From: CAIKMD01 sp035277525
Lineage (GTDB): Bacteria > Pseudomonadota > Alphaproteobacteria > ATCC43930 > CGMCC-115725
Direction of reading: 5' to 3'
NCBI GenBank assembly: GCA_035277525.1
Contig: DATEKH010000098.1
Span: 1-29,706 of the forward strand
DNA: 29,706 bases
Shown: piece by piece, positions 14,903-21,679 of the stretch
Numbering within the stretch: position 1 is the stretch's first letter
How the letters are laid out: each line of letters starts with the position of its first letter
Position numbers and translations under genes: made by a program
Notes under the pieces: generated by a model
Told to the model about the DNA's origin: nothing
What the model saw: only the letters and a program-made list of their open reading frames with translations
Databases searched by the model: none

Positions 14903-15690
14903 TGCTGGAGCTGAAGCGCGTTTCGACGGGATACGAGGCCGTCGACGTCATCCACGAGATCGATCTGACCGTGCGCGACGCCGAGATCGTGGCGCTGGTC
15001 GGCGCGAACGGCGCGGGCAAATCGACGCTCGTCAAGGCCATCTCCGGCATCATCCCGGTACGTCGCGGCGAGATCGCGCTCGACGGCAAGCGCATCGACG
15101 GCGAGAGCCCGCGTGCGCGCGTGCTCGCCGGCATCGCCCAGGTCCCCGAAGGCCGGCAGGTCTTCGGCGGTTTGACGGTGCGCGAGAATTTGCGTCTCGG
15201 CGCCTATGCCCGCGACACGGCATCGGAGCCGGCGGCGCTCGATGGCGCGATCAAGAAAGTCGGCGAGCTCTTTCCGGTGTTGCTGCGCCGCTTGGACGAG
15301 CCCGCAGCCAATCTCTCGGGCGGCCAGCAGCAGATGCTGGCAATCGGCCGCGGGCTGATGGCCGAGCCGCGCATCCTCGTGCTGGACGAGCCCTCGCTGG
15401 GCCTGGCGCCGGTGCTGGTCGCCGAGATTTTTCGCCTGATCGCCGGCTTGCGCAATCAGGGCCGCGGCATCCTGCTCTCGGAGCAGAATGCGCGGCTGTC
15501 GCTCGCGATCGCCGACCGCGCTTACGTGATCGAGAACGGCCGCGTTGCCCTCTCGGGAAGCGGCAAGGAGCTGCTCGGCAATGCCGAGGTTGCGGAACGC
15601 TATCTCGGCGTCGGCAAGGGCGTTTCGGTCGCCGACGCGCAGCGTCACGGCCAACTCGTCGAGCGGCTGAAGAGCGTGCTCGCGCACTGA
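14902..15690 (+). CDS. livF: ABC transporter ATP-binding protein LivF
   Basis: Second ATPase of the same importer, 262 residues. Walker A GANGAGKST, LivF-type VPEGRQVFGGLTVRENL, signature LSGGQQQMLAIGRGL, Walker B ILVLDEPSLGLAP and switch region LLSEQNARLSL, where Gln takes the place of the usual His, as is normal for LivF. GGAGG at 14893-14897 precedes the ATG at 14902. It has a C-terminal extension of about 20 residues after the standard ERYLGV ending. It is the last gene of the plus-strand string; no periplasmic binding protein gene accompanies it. Confidence 0.95.
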   Translation: MLELKRVSTGYEAVDVIHEIDLTVRDAEIVALVGANGAGKSTLVKAISGIIPVRRGEIALDGKRIDGESPRARVLAGIAQVPEGRQVFGGLTVRENLRLGAYARDTASEPAALDGAIKKVGELFPVLLRRLDEPAANLSGGQQQMLAIGRGLMAEPRILVLDEPSLGLAPVLVAEIFRLIAGLRNQGRGILLSEQNARLSLAIADRAYVIENGRVALSGSGKELLGNAEVAERYLGVGKGVSVADAQRHGQLVERLKSVLAH

Positions 15691-15699
15691 GCGCAGGCT

Positions 15700-15939
15700 T
15701 CAAGCCGGGTCTTTGACTTTCCGATCGATGCGCTCGATCAGCCGATCGAGCACCCGGCGCCACTGCATGGCGCGCGCCTTGTCGCGCAGCGCGGCGCCCT
15801 CGGGGGAATTGTTGAACAGGAGGTCATAGGTCGCGACGTCGAAGCGCCCGGTTTCGCGAAACTCGCGCCCAAAGCGCTGGCCCACTTCGCCGAAGCCGAT
15901 GAGGGCGATGCGGCGCGGATCGATTTGGCGGGCCGTCAT
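15700..15939 (-). pseudogene. Truncated NAD(P)-binding dehydrogenase fragment
   Basis: A 79-residue frame whose first 55 residues look like the N-terminal Rossmann unit of a 6-phosphogluconate/3-hydroxyisobutyrate dehydrogenase-like NAD(P)-dependent oxidoreductase: RIALIGFGEVGQRFGRE gives the GxGxxG dinucleotide motif, followed by VATYDLLFNN and EGAALRDKARAM. Such enzymes are normally near 290 residues. The chain then ends with the unrelated, charged LDRLIERIDRKVKDPA and stops 9 bases from the livF end, leaving no room for the catalytic domain. I read it as a gene remnant; a stand-alone small protein is less likely. ATG 15939 is used; an in-frame TTG at 15948 is the alternative. Confidence 0.6.
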
Positions 15940-16156
15940 GGGATGCAATCCAACATGACGGCAAATTAAGAGTGTCGTTCCGCAGCGTCAATCGCGATGC
16001 GCGGCACGCATGTTCGCTGGTCTCCATCGATATGCGCCGAGCGAAAAGGGGAGAGAGGACCTAGAACGCTGGAACCCGAGGGGCTGGGGCACGGTTTTGG
16101 CATCATGCGCAGCCGTCTCGGACGTAGTCTGACAGAAGAAGCTCGCCCGGGCATTG

Positions 16157-16190
16157 CCGTCGCTCTTCGCAAGGGAGGGCGACGGTTTTT
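16157..16190 (+). terminator. Intrinsic terminator/attenuator upstream of the YkoP-like gene
   Basis: CCGTCGC (16157-16163) pairs with GCGACGG (16179-16185), with partial further pairing inside the loop, and is followed at once by TTTTT (16186-16190). This is a classical plus-strand intrinsic terminator. It lies 49 bases before the YkoP-like start, in a 299-base stretch (15940-16238) without a convincing protein gene. It may end a liv-operon read-through transcript or a short leader/small RNA. I see nothing else definite in that stretch. Confidence 0.65.
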
Positions 16191-16238
16191 GATGCTATGC
16201 TGCCCACCGAGACGGGGTGGCTCGAAAAGGAGGCGGGT

Positions 16239-16934
16239 ATGAGCCTTCTCCGCAGTGAGCATGCCGAGCGGGCTGCTTTGCGCGTGATCGAGATCCGTGT
16301 CGCGCAGAAGCTCCGATCGGATTGGCTCGGTCAAGCTTTTGCCGCTCTCGATCATGTGCTGCGCCGCGCGATGCGCATCCGCGAGTTTTGCACGGATCGC
16401 AGTTGCGTCATCCGCGTCGCGATCGTCAAGGCGAGCACGCCGATCGCGCTGTCGGACGGAACGCGTCTTCGCCCGGGCGATCTCGTCGGCGACCTGCATC
16501 TCTGGAACGAGCAATTGCCGCGCCTGCCCTGGCGCGGCGCCGGGCTCGGCTGGGGGCTCGCGCTGCGGCGTCAGTTCGCGCATTCCTTCACGCAGCTCGC
16601 CGAGCATGTCGAGCGCGATCCCGCCTTCGCATCGGTTGAAGGATTTCGCGGCGGCATGACGTTCACCAGCGGCGCGGGGCGCCGTGCGAAAGTCGCGCGC
16701 GTCGTCTCGGCTTTCGGCTTCGAGATTATCGGCAGCGACGTCCAGAGCTCGCGCTTGCGCCAGCTGCTCGACGGAATTTTCATTTTCTGTTTGATCCACA
16801 CCTACAACCCGGCCTGTCTCAAGCACGGCGCGCTGACCCGACGGCGCTACGAGCTGTGGATTTCGAAGCGCAGCCTGGTTGAGCGGCATGGCCGGCACGG
16901 CGAGCAGCCGCGCCTGCGCAAGATGCTGCCCTAG
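16239..16934 (+). CDS. YkoP-like conserved protein
   Basis: Protein of 231 residues that I match from memory to the YkoP family of uncharacterised proteins, based on the block LSDGTRLRPGDLVGDLHLWNE (71-91), a conserved DGT-GD-LHxxN core. No signal peptide is apparent. AAGGAGG at 16227-16233 sits 5 bases before the ATG at 16239, which decides this start over an in-frame ATG at 16197. The downstream glycosyltransferase starts inside or immediately after its end, so the two are co-translated; YkoP-like genes elsewhere are also found with glycosyltransferases. A role in a surface glycolipid or polysaccharide is inferred from this neighbourhood only. Confidence 0.65.
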   Translation: MSLLRSEHAERAALRVIEIRVAQKLRSDWLGQAFAALDHVLRRAMRIREFCTDRSCVIRVAIVKASTPIALSDGTRLRPGDLVGDLHLWNEQLPRLPWRGAGLGWGLALRRQFAHSFTQLAEHVERDPAFASVEGFRGGMTFTSGAGRRAKVARVVSAFGFEIIGSDVQSSRLRQLLDGIFIFCLIHTYNPACLKHGALTRRRYELWISKRSLVERHGRHGEQPRLRKMLP

Positions 16935-18105
16935 TCGCGTGTGGCTCCTCGCGGCAACGGCGATTATCGCCATTCTGGTCGGCGTCTGTCTGTGCCGCAT
17001 CGCGCGGCAATTCCGTGCCTACGAGAGTCTGCACCCGCATCGACGATCGGCCGGCTCGACGTCGCCGCCCTCTCCGACCGTCGCGATCGTCATCCCCGCG
17101 CGCGACGAGGCGCACAACATCGCGGCCTGCTTGGATTCGCTCCTTCGTCAGGACTATCCGATCGACAAGTTTCGAATCATTGTCGTCGATGATTACTCGC
17201 AGGACGACACCGCCTCAATCGTGCGGCGCATTGCCGCGGCGCATGACCGCGTTCGCCTGATCCAAGCCGTCCCTTTGCCCGAGGGTTGGGCGGGCAAGAC
17301 CAACGCATGCTGGTGCGGCGCGCTTGCCGCCGACGCGGAATGGCTGTGCTTCATCGACGCCGATACGCGGGCCGAGCCGGCCCTGTTGCGCACGGCGGTC
17401 GCCGCCGCGCGCGAGCGGAACCTGACGATGGTGTCGCTCGAGCCGTTCCAAGAGCTCCAAGGCTTCGTCAACCGTCTCGTCATCCCTGTCGGATTTCTCG
17501 CCATCGCCGCAACCCAAGATCTCGCGCGCGTCAACGCGCCGCTGGCCGAGGCCGCGACCGCCAACGGTCAATTCATCCTTATCCGCGCGCAATCCTACTT
17601 CGCTTTGGGCGGCCATGCGGCGGTTCGCGGCGCGATTTCCGAAGATGCCGCTCTGGCGCGGCGCGTCAAGAGCGCCGGGCTCGCACTCGCGGTGCTTGGG
17701 GCCGAGACGCTGATTCGGACGCGGATGTATCGCGATGCCGATGATTTGTGGGAGGGGCTGTCGAAGAATGTGACCGAGATCTATGGCGGTCCGGTCCGCT
17801 CGCTGGCCACGGCGCTGGGTGCGCTCGTCATCAGTTGGTCGGCGGCGCTGTTGCCGCTCGCGGCGGCGGCGTCGGTCGTGCTGGCGCCGGGCCTCGACGC
17901 GACCGCGAGCCTGATGATCGCCATCGCCTCCTCGGCTGCGACCTTTGCCACCGCCATCGCTCTTTCGCGCCACTTCCGCGTGCCGCGCTGGTATGGCCTG
18001 CTGTTGCCGGTCGGCGTTTCGATCGGCGTGCTCATCGTGTTGAACGGGATCGCACGCCGTGCACGCGGGCGCGTCATCTGGAAGGGCCGCATCTATAGCC
18101 CCTAG
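16888..18105 (+). CDS. GT2 glycosyltransferase, HpnB/CrtQ-like
   Basis: Membrane-anchored family 2 glycosyltransferase of about 405 residues. An N-terminal helix (VWLLAATAIIAILVGVCLC) is followed by the GT-A domain with VAIVIPARDEAHNIAACLDS, VVDDYSQDDTA, GWAGKTNACWCG and the metal-binding DADT; the acceptor-side region reads GAISEDAALARRVKSAG and RTRMYRDADDLWEGLSKN. Three or four C-terminal helices follow. The pattern is that of hopene-associated HpnB and carotenoid CrtQ glycosyltransferases, so a terpenoid-lipid acceptor is possible. The start is uncertain: ATG 16888 overlaps the YkoP-like gene by 47 bases, and GTG 16939 just after its stop would begin directly at the membrane helix. Neither has a clear ribosome-binding site. 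Confidence 0.85.
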   Translation: MAGTASSRACARCCPSRVWLLAATAIIAILVGVCLCRIARQFRAYESLHPHRRSAGSTSPPSPTVAIVIPARDEAHNIAACLDSLLRQDYPIDKFRIIVVDDYSQDDTASIVRRIAAAHDRVRLIQAVPLPEGWAGKTNACWCGALAADAEWLCFIDADTRAEPALLRTAVAAARERNLTMVSLEPFQELQGFVNRLVIPVGFLAIAATQDLARVNAPLAEAATANGQFILIRAQSYFALGGHAAVRGAISEDAALARRVKSAGLALAVLGAETLIRTRMYRDADDLWEGLSKNVTEIYGGPVRSLATALGALVISWSAALLPLAAAASVVLAPGLDATASLMIAIASSAATFATAIALSRHFRVPRWYGLLLPVGVSIGVLIVLNGIARRARGRVIWKGRIYSP

Positions 18106-18119
18106 GAGGGTCTCTCCGG

Positions 18120-19217
18120 ATGAAGGAGGCAAAGGGGACGAGGCAGGCGCAAGGCGGGGCGGCACGCAGCAAGCTGCCGAAGCGGCACCGGATACCCGGC
18201 TGGCCGATGGCTGCGGCCGCCGCCGTCCTTTTCGCCTTCCTTTATTACGTCCGCGTCGTGCTGCTGCCTTTCGTGATCGCCGCGGCGCTGGGCTTCATTC
18301 TGTCGCCCGGGATCAATTGGTTGCAGGCCCGCCTGCGGCCCCTCCCGCGTTGGGTGGTGGCGCTCGCGGTCTACATCGTCCTGCTCGCGGTATTCGGCGG
18401 GGTCGGGTATTGGGCGGTGCCGGTCATCATCGGCGATGTCGGCGATCTGGCGTCGCACGCGCCGGACTTGATCGACCGCGTCATCCGCGGCGCGCTGCCA
18501 AGCGGACAGCTCGCGTTTCTCGGCCAGACCTCGAGCGCCGATGCGCTGGTGCAGAACGCGCTTGCGGCGCTGCGCAATTTCCTCACGGGCGGCGCGGGGC
18601 TTGCGCTCGCCTCGGGCAGCGTCGCGGCGGTTTTCGGGGTTTTCCTGACTTTGGTTCTGCTGGCCTATTTCCTAGTCTCGGGTCCAGGTCTCGCGCGCGG
18701 AATCTTATGGCTTGTACCGCCGGAACATCGCGACGAAGTGCGGCGCCTCGGCATCACCCTGGCGCCGATCCTCAGGCGCTATTTCATCGGCTTGATCGTG
18801 ATCGTTCTCTATGCCTCCGTCCTGTCGTGGATCGTCTTTACGCTGTTTCACGTCGCGCATGCGCCGCTGCTTGCCGTCACGGTCGGGCTGCTCGAGCTGA
18901 TCCCGGTCCTCGGACCCGTCGTGTCGATCATGCTCATCTGCCTGGCCGCCGTGCAGCAGAGCGGCTTTCTCTTGATGCTCAGCCTCGCCGCGCTCGCTCC
19001 GCTCCTGCGCCTCTCGATCGATCAGCTGATTGGGCCCTATGTTCTCGGCCGCGCGTCCTATCTTCACCCGGTCGCGGTCATTTTCGCATTCTTTTCCGGC
19101 GCGGTGTTTCTCGGCGTGCTCGGCCTCATCCTTGCGGTTCCGGTCGCGGCGACGCTGAAAATCGTGTTGCAACATTATTACGAAGAGCAGATCGAGCCGG
19201 AGGATGAGGCGCGATAG
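18120..19217 (+). CDS. AI-2E family (PerM/TqsA-type) membrane transporter
   Basis: Polytopic inner-membrane protein of 365 residues. A basic N-terminus is followed by helices typical of the AI-2E exporter family, an extracytoplasmic loop (about 105-165), and the diagnostic C-terminal block GLLELIPVLGPVVSIM and DQLIGPYVLGRASYLHPVAVIFAF. Family members export autoinducer-2, Na+/H+ or unknown cargo. AGGAGGG at 18104-18110 overlaps the stop of the glycosyltransferase gene and serves the ATG at 18120, so it belongs to the same operon. A role in exporting a glycosylated lipid product is possible but unproven. Confidence 0.9.
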   Translation: MKEAKGTRQAQGGAARSKLPKRHRIPGWPMAAAAAVLFAFLYYVRVVLLPFVIAAALGFILSPGINWLQARLRPLPRWVVALAVYIVLLAVFGGVGYWAVPVIIGDVGDLASHAPDLIDRVIRGALPSGQLAFLGQTSSADALVQNALAALRNFLTGGAGLALASGSVAAVFGVFLTLVLLAYFLVSGPGLARGILWLVPPEHRDEVRRLGITLAPILRRYFIGLIVIVLYASVLSWIVFTLFHVAHAPLLAVTVGLLELIPVLGPVVSIMLICLAAVQQSGFLLMLSLAALAPLLRLSIDQLIGPYVLGRASYLHPVAVIFAFFSGAVFLGVLGLILAVPVAATLKIVLQHYYEEQIEPEDEAR

Positions 19218-19294
19218 CGCGACGAAGGGTCGCGTCGCAAAAAAACCGGCCGCCCGTCTCGAAATCACCGCGCGGCTTGGCTAACTTAAGGTCA

Positions 19295-19900
19295 ATGCGC
19301 GCGGCCACCTTGATTCGCTCCTTCGTCCTCGCGGCCGCGGCCATCCTGGCGTTACGCGGTGCCTTGGGTGATGCAAGGAGCGAGCCGGCGGCAGGCCTTG
19401 GTTGTTCGCCCGCACCGCCCTCCGTGCAGCAGATCGCCAAGATCACCAACACGCGCGACCGCAACTTCCATTGTCTTGGCGTCGCCGTCGATCGCCAGGC
19501 GAACATCACCGCCATTCGCTTCGAGACGCATGAGTTCGACGTTGATCGCCAAAGCCGGGCCAGCGCTTCCCGCAACGTGAAGGTGCGCGAATTCGCGCCG
19601 CGCGACATCGGCAGCGACAAGGGCGTCGTCCTCGACGGAAGGCCCGGCCATGACGCGGTGATTCTCCAGGGCGAGATCGTCGAGGGCCGCTCCAGCGACG
19701 GTCTCGTGGTGAAGTTTCTGTACAATGGCTTGACCAATCAATTCCGCGAATGCCGCATCGCATTGAAGCGCGGCCAGGACGTCGGATGGCGTCTTGTCGA
19801 CGCGCAAAACCACCCGGTGCCGTTGGTCGTCGTCGAAACCTGGTCCTTGCCGCTCGTCGGCACGGTGGGAATCAAGACTCTCCAGGGCCTGTGCGTTTGA
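19295..19900 (+). CDS. Hypothetical exported protein
   Basis: I do not recognise this 201-residue protein. It has a clear signal peptide: MRAATLIRS, then a hydrophobic core (FVLAAAAILALRGAL), with cleavage probably near residues 30-34. The mature part has two cysteines early (LGCSPAPP and NFHCLGVAV) and two late (FRECRIAL and LQGLCV), which could form disulfides in the periplasm. The remainder is a mixed, beta-rich-looking sequence with no recognisable catalytic motif. ATG 19295 is chosen because it begins the signal peptide and follows AAGG; a TTG at 19277 would add six residues. It follows the AI-2E gene by 77 bases and converges on hyuB. Confidence 0.7.
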   Translation: MRAATLIRSFVLAAAAILALRGALGDARSEPAAGLGCSPAPPSVQQIAKITNTRDRNFHCLGVAVDRQANITAIRFETHEFDVDRQSRASASRNVKVREFAPRDIGSDKGVVLDGRPGHDAVILQGEIVEGRSSDGLVVKFLYNGLTNQFRECRIALKRGQDVGWRLVDAQNHPVPLVVVETWSLPLVGTVGIKTLQGLCV

Positions 19901-19945
19901 TTGCCAAAATCCGATAGCGCGGGCGCGGCAACACGGCCCGCGTAG

Positions 19946-21679
19946 TCACATTTCGCGCGCGCGGCGGCCCGCTCCGTCGGGCGACAGCGCGACGCCATAG
20001 TCCCGCTCAGCACTTTCGGGCGAGACGATGCCGCTCGATACATCGCGGAGAACGATCTCGACCGGGCGTTCCTGGGGCCGGCCGTAACCGCCGCCGCCGC
20101 CCGTCTCGACGATGACGAGATCATTGGGATAGAGCGTCAGCCCGTCGGTCTTGTTCGCCGGGATGCTCTCCCCGCCCCGGATCACCGTGACGCGGCCGGT
20201 CGCGCCCGCTCCGCCGCCGCAAACGCCCCAGGGCGCGCAGCCGGTGCGGTCGAGATTGGTGCGCAGCGCGCAATCGGCGAGGATGCGGTAGTGCTTGACG
20301 AAGCCGAGCCCGCCGCGAAAGCGCCCGGGACCGCCCGAGTCCGTGCGCAGCGACAATTGCTCGTAGCGATAGGGATAGATCGTTTCCTGCAGCTCCATCG
20401 GAATGATGCGCGTATCGCCATGGGCCATGGTGCGGAACGGGCCGGCGCCGTCATGGGTGGCGCAGGCGCCCCAGCCGCCATGGCCCGAATCATGGCAGTT
20501 GAAGAACGATCCATCGGGCCGGCGGCCGGTGAAGCCGACCGAGGAATAGGTGCCGAAATGCGCGCCCGTCACGCGCTCGGGCAGCGCCGGCTCCAATGCC
20601 TTGATGATGGTGTCGACGATGGTGGGAAAGGGCGTGCCATACATTCCCATCGGCGCGGTCGGCTTGGCGCTGACGATCTTGCCCGGCGGCAGGACGAGCT
20701 TCAGCGGCCGGAACGTGCCTTCATTGGCGGGCTCGCCCGCCGCGATCAGATACATGAAGGCGACCCGCGCGGTGGTGACGCCGCCGCCGTGATAGCCCGA
20801 ATTGATGCAGCCCTGAACCTCGGGCGCGAGGTCGGAATAGTCGATGGTCATGTCGTTGCCGGCGACGACGACCTTGACCTTGATCGGGATGCGCATGTCG
20901 CGCACGCCGTCATTGTCGAGGAAGGATTCCGCGCTGTAGACGCCGTCGGGAATCCTGGCAATGTGCGCGCGAATCGCCGCTTCGCTGCGGTCGAGAATGA
21001 GATCGACCGCCGCGCGATAGGTCTCAATCCCGAATTTCTCGGCGAGCTTTCTCGTCAAGTCGCGGCCAAGGAGGCAGCCCGAGAGCTGCGCCTCGATATC
21101 GCCCATCAGCTCCAAGGGAAAGCGGGTATTGTCCTCGATGATGCGCAGCACCTCCTCGATCGGTTCGCCCTTCGACCAGATCTTGACAGTGCGGTACTGA
21201 ATGCCCTCCATGAAGATGTCGGTCGAGGAATAGGATGCCGATCCGACCGCGGCCCCGCCGATATCGATCCAGTGCATGTTGACGGCAAAGAAGCCGATGA
21301 GCGTGCGCGGCGCCGCGCCGGCATAGATCGGCGTGTACATCACGGTGTTGTTGAGATGCTGCCCCTGAACGCTAGGCGCGTTGCAGATGATGACGTCGCC
21401 CTCGTGGAGCCAATCGGGGCCATAGAGCTTCAGCCCGTCGCGCACCGCGCTGCCGACGGCGTCGGCGACGAAGATCGGCATGCCGCCATTGCACTGTGCG
21501 ACCAGCCGGCCCGCCTCATCGGTCATCCCGACCGCATAGTCCTTGTATTCGTAGATATAAGGGCTGAAGGCGGTGCGCGTCATGTTGGCGTCGATCTGAT
21601 CGGTGATCGAGACGATACCGTGCCGGATCACCTCGAGAGTGACGGGATCGACGCGGGCTGAGCTCGCGGTGCTATCCAT
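19946..21679 (-). CDS. hyuB: Hydantoinase B/oxoprolinase family protein
   Basis: Beta-type subunit of the N-methylhydantoinase/5-oxoprolinase/acetone carboxylase superfamily, 577 residues. These enzymes use ATP, through the HyuA partner, to activate and open cyclic amides or lactams; HyuB holds the second active site. Family stretches include VTLEVIRHGIVSITDQIDANM at the start, EGDVIICNAPSVQGQHLNN, DYSDLAPEVQGCINSGYHGG and the C-terminal RTDSGGPGRFRGGLGF and VETGGGGGYG. The ATG at 21679 overlaps the hyuA stop by 8 bases, so translation is coupled. The exact cyclic substrate is not readable. Confidence 0.93.
   Translation of the reverse strand: MDSTASSARVDPVTLEVIRHGIVSITDQIDANMTRTAFSPYIYEYKDYAVGMTDEAGRLVAQCNGGMPIFVADAVGSAVRDGLKLYGPDWLHEGDVIICNAPSVQGQHLNNTVMYTPIYAGAAPRTLIGFFAVNMHWIDIGGAAVGSASYSSTDIFMEGIQYRTVKIWSKGEPIEEVLRIIEDNTRFPLELMGDIEAQLSGCLLGRDLTRKLAEKFGIETYRAAVDLILDRSEAAIRAHIARIPDGVYSAESFLDNDGVRDMRIPIKVKVVVAGNDMTIDYSDLAPEVQGCINSGYHGGGVTTARVAFMYLIAAGEPANEGTFRPLKLVLPPGKIVSAKPTAPMGMYGTPFPTIVDTIIKALEPALPERVTGAHFGTYSSVGFTGRRPDGSFFNCHDSGHGGWGACATHDGAGPFRTMAHGDTRIIPMELQETIYPYRYEQLSLRTDSGGPGRFRGGLGFVKHYRILADCALRTNLDRTGCAPWGVCGGGAGATGRVTVIRGGESIPANKTDGLTLYPNDLVIVETGGGGGYGRPQERPVEIVLRDVSSGIVSPESAERDYGVALSPDGAGRRAREM

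Noticed and set aside
15997..16242. An 81-codon plus-strand frame in the space before the YkoP-like gene
   Set aside because: Arg/Gly-rich, spans the intrinsic terminator, and runs into the true ribosome-binding site of the next gene; no sign of protein coding.
19218..19241. Hairpin CGCGAC/GTCGCG followed by a run of A after the AI-2E gene
   Set aside because: The stem is only 6 base pairs and the run is A rather than T on the coding strand, so it is not a convincing intrinsic terminator for the upstream gene.
20291..21661. A 456-codon plus-strand open frame opposite hyuB (and a similar 478-codon one at 22383-23819 opposite hyuA)
   Set aside because: Both are antisense to strongly conserved HyuB/HyuA and consist of low-complexity acidic/basic sequence.
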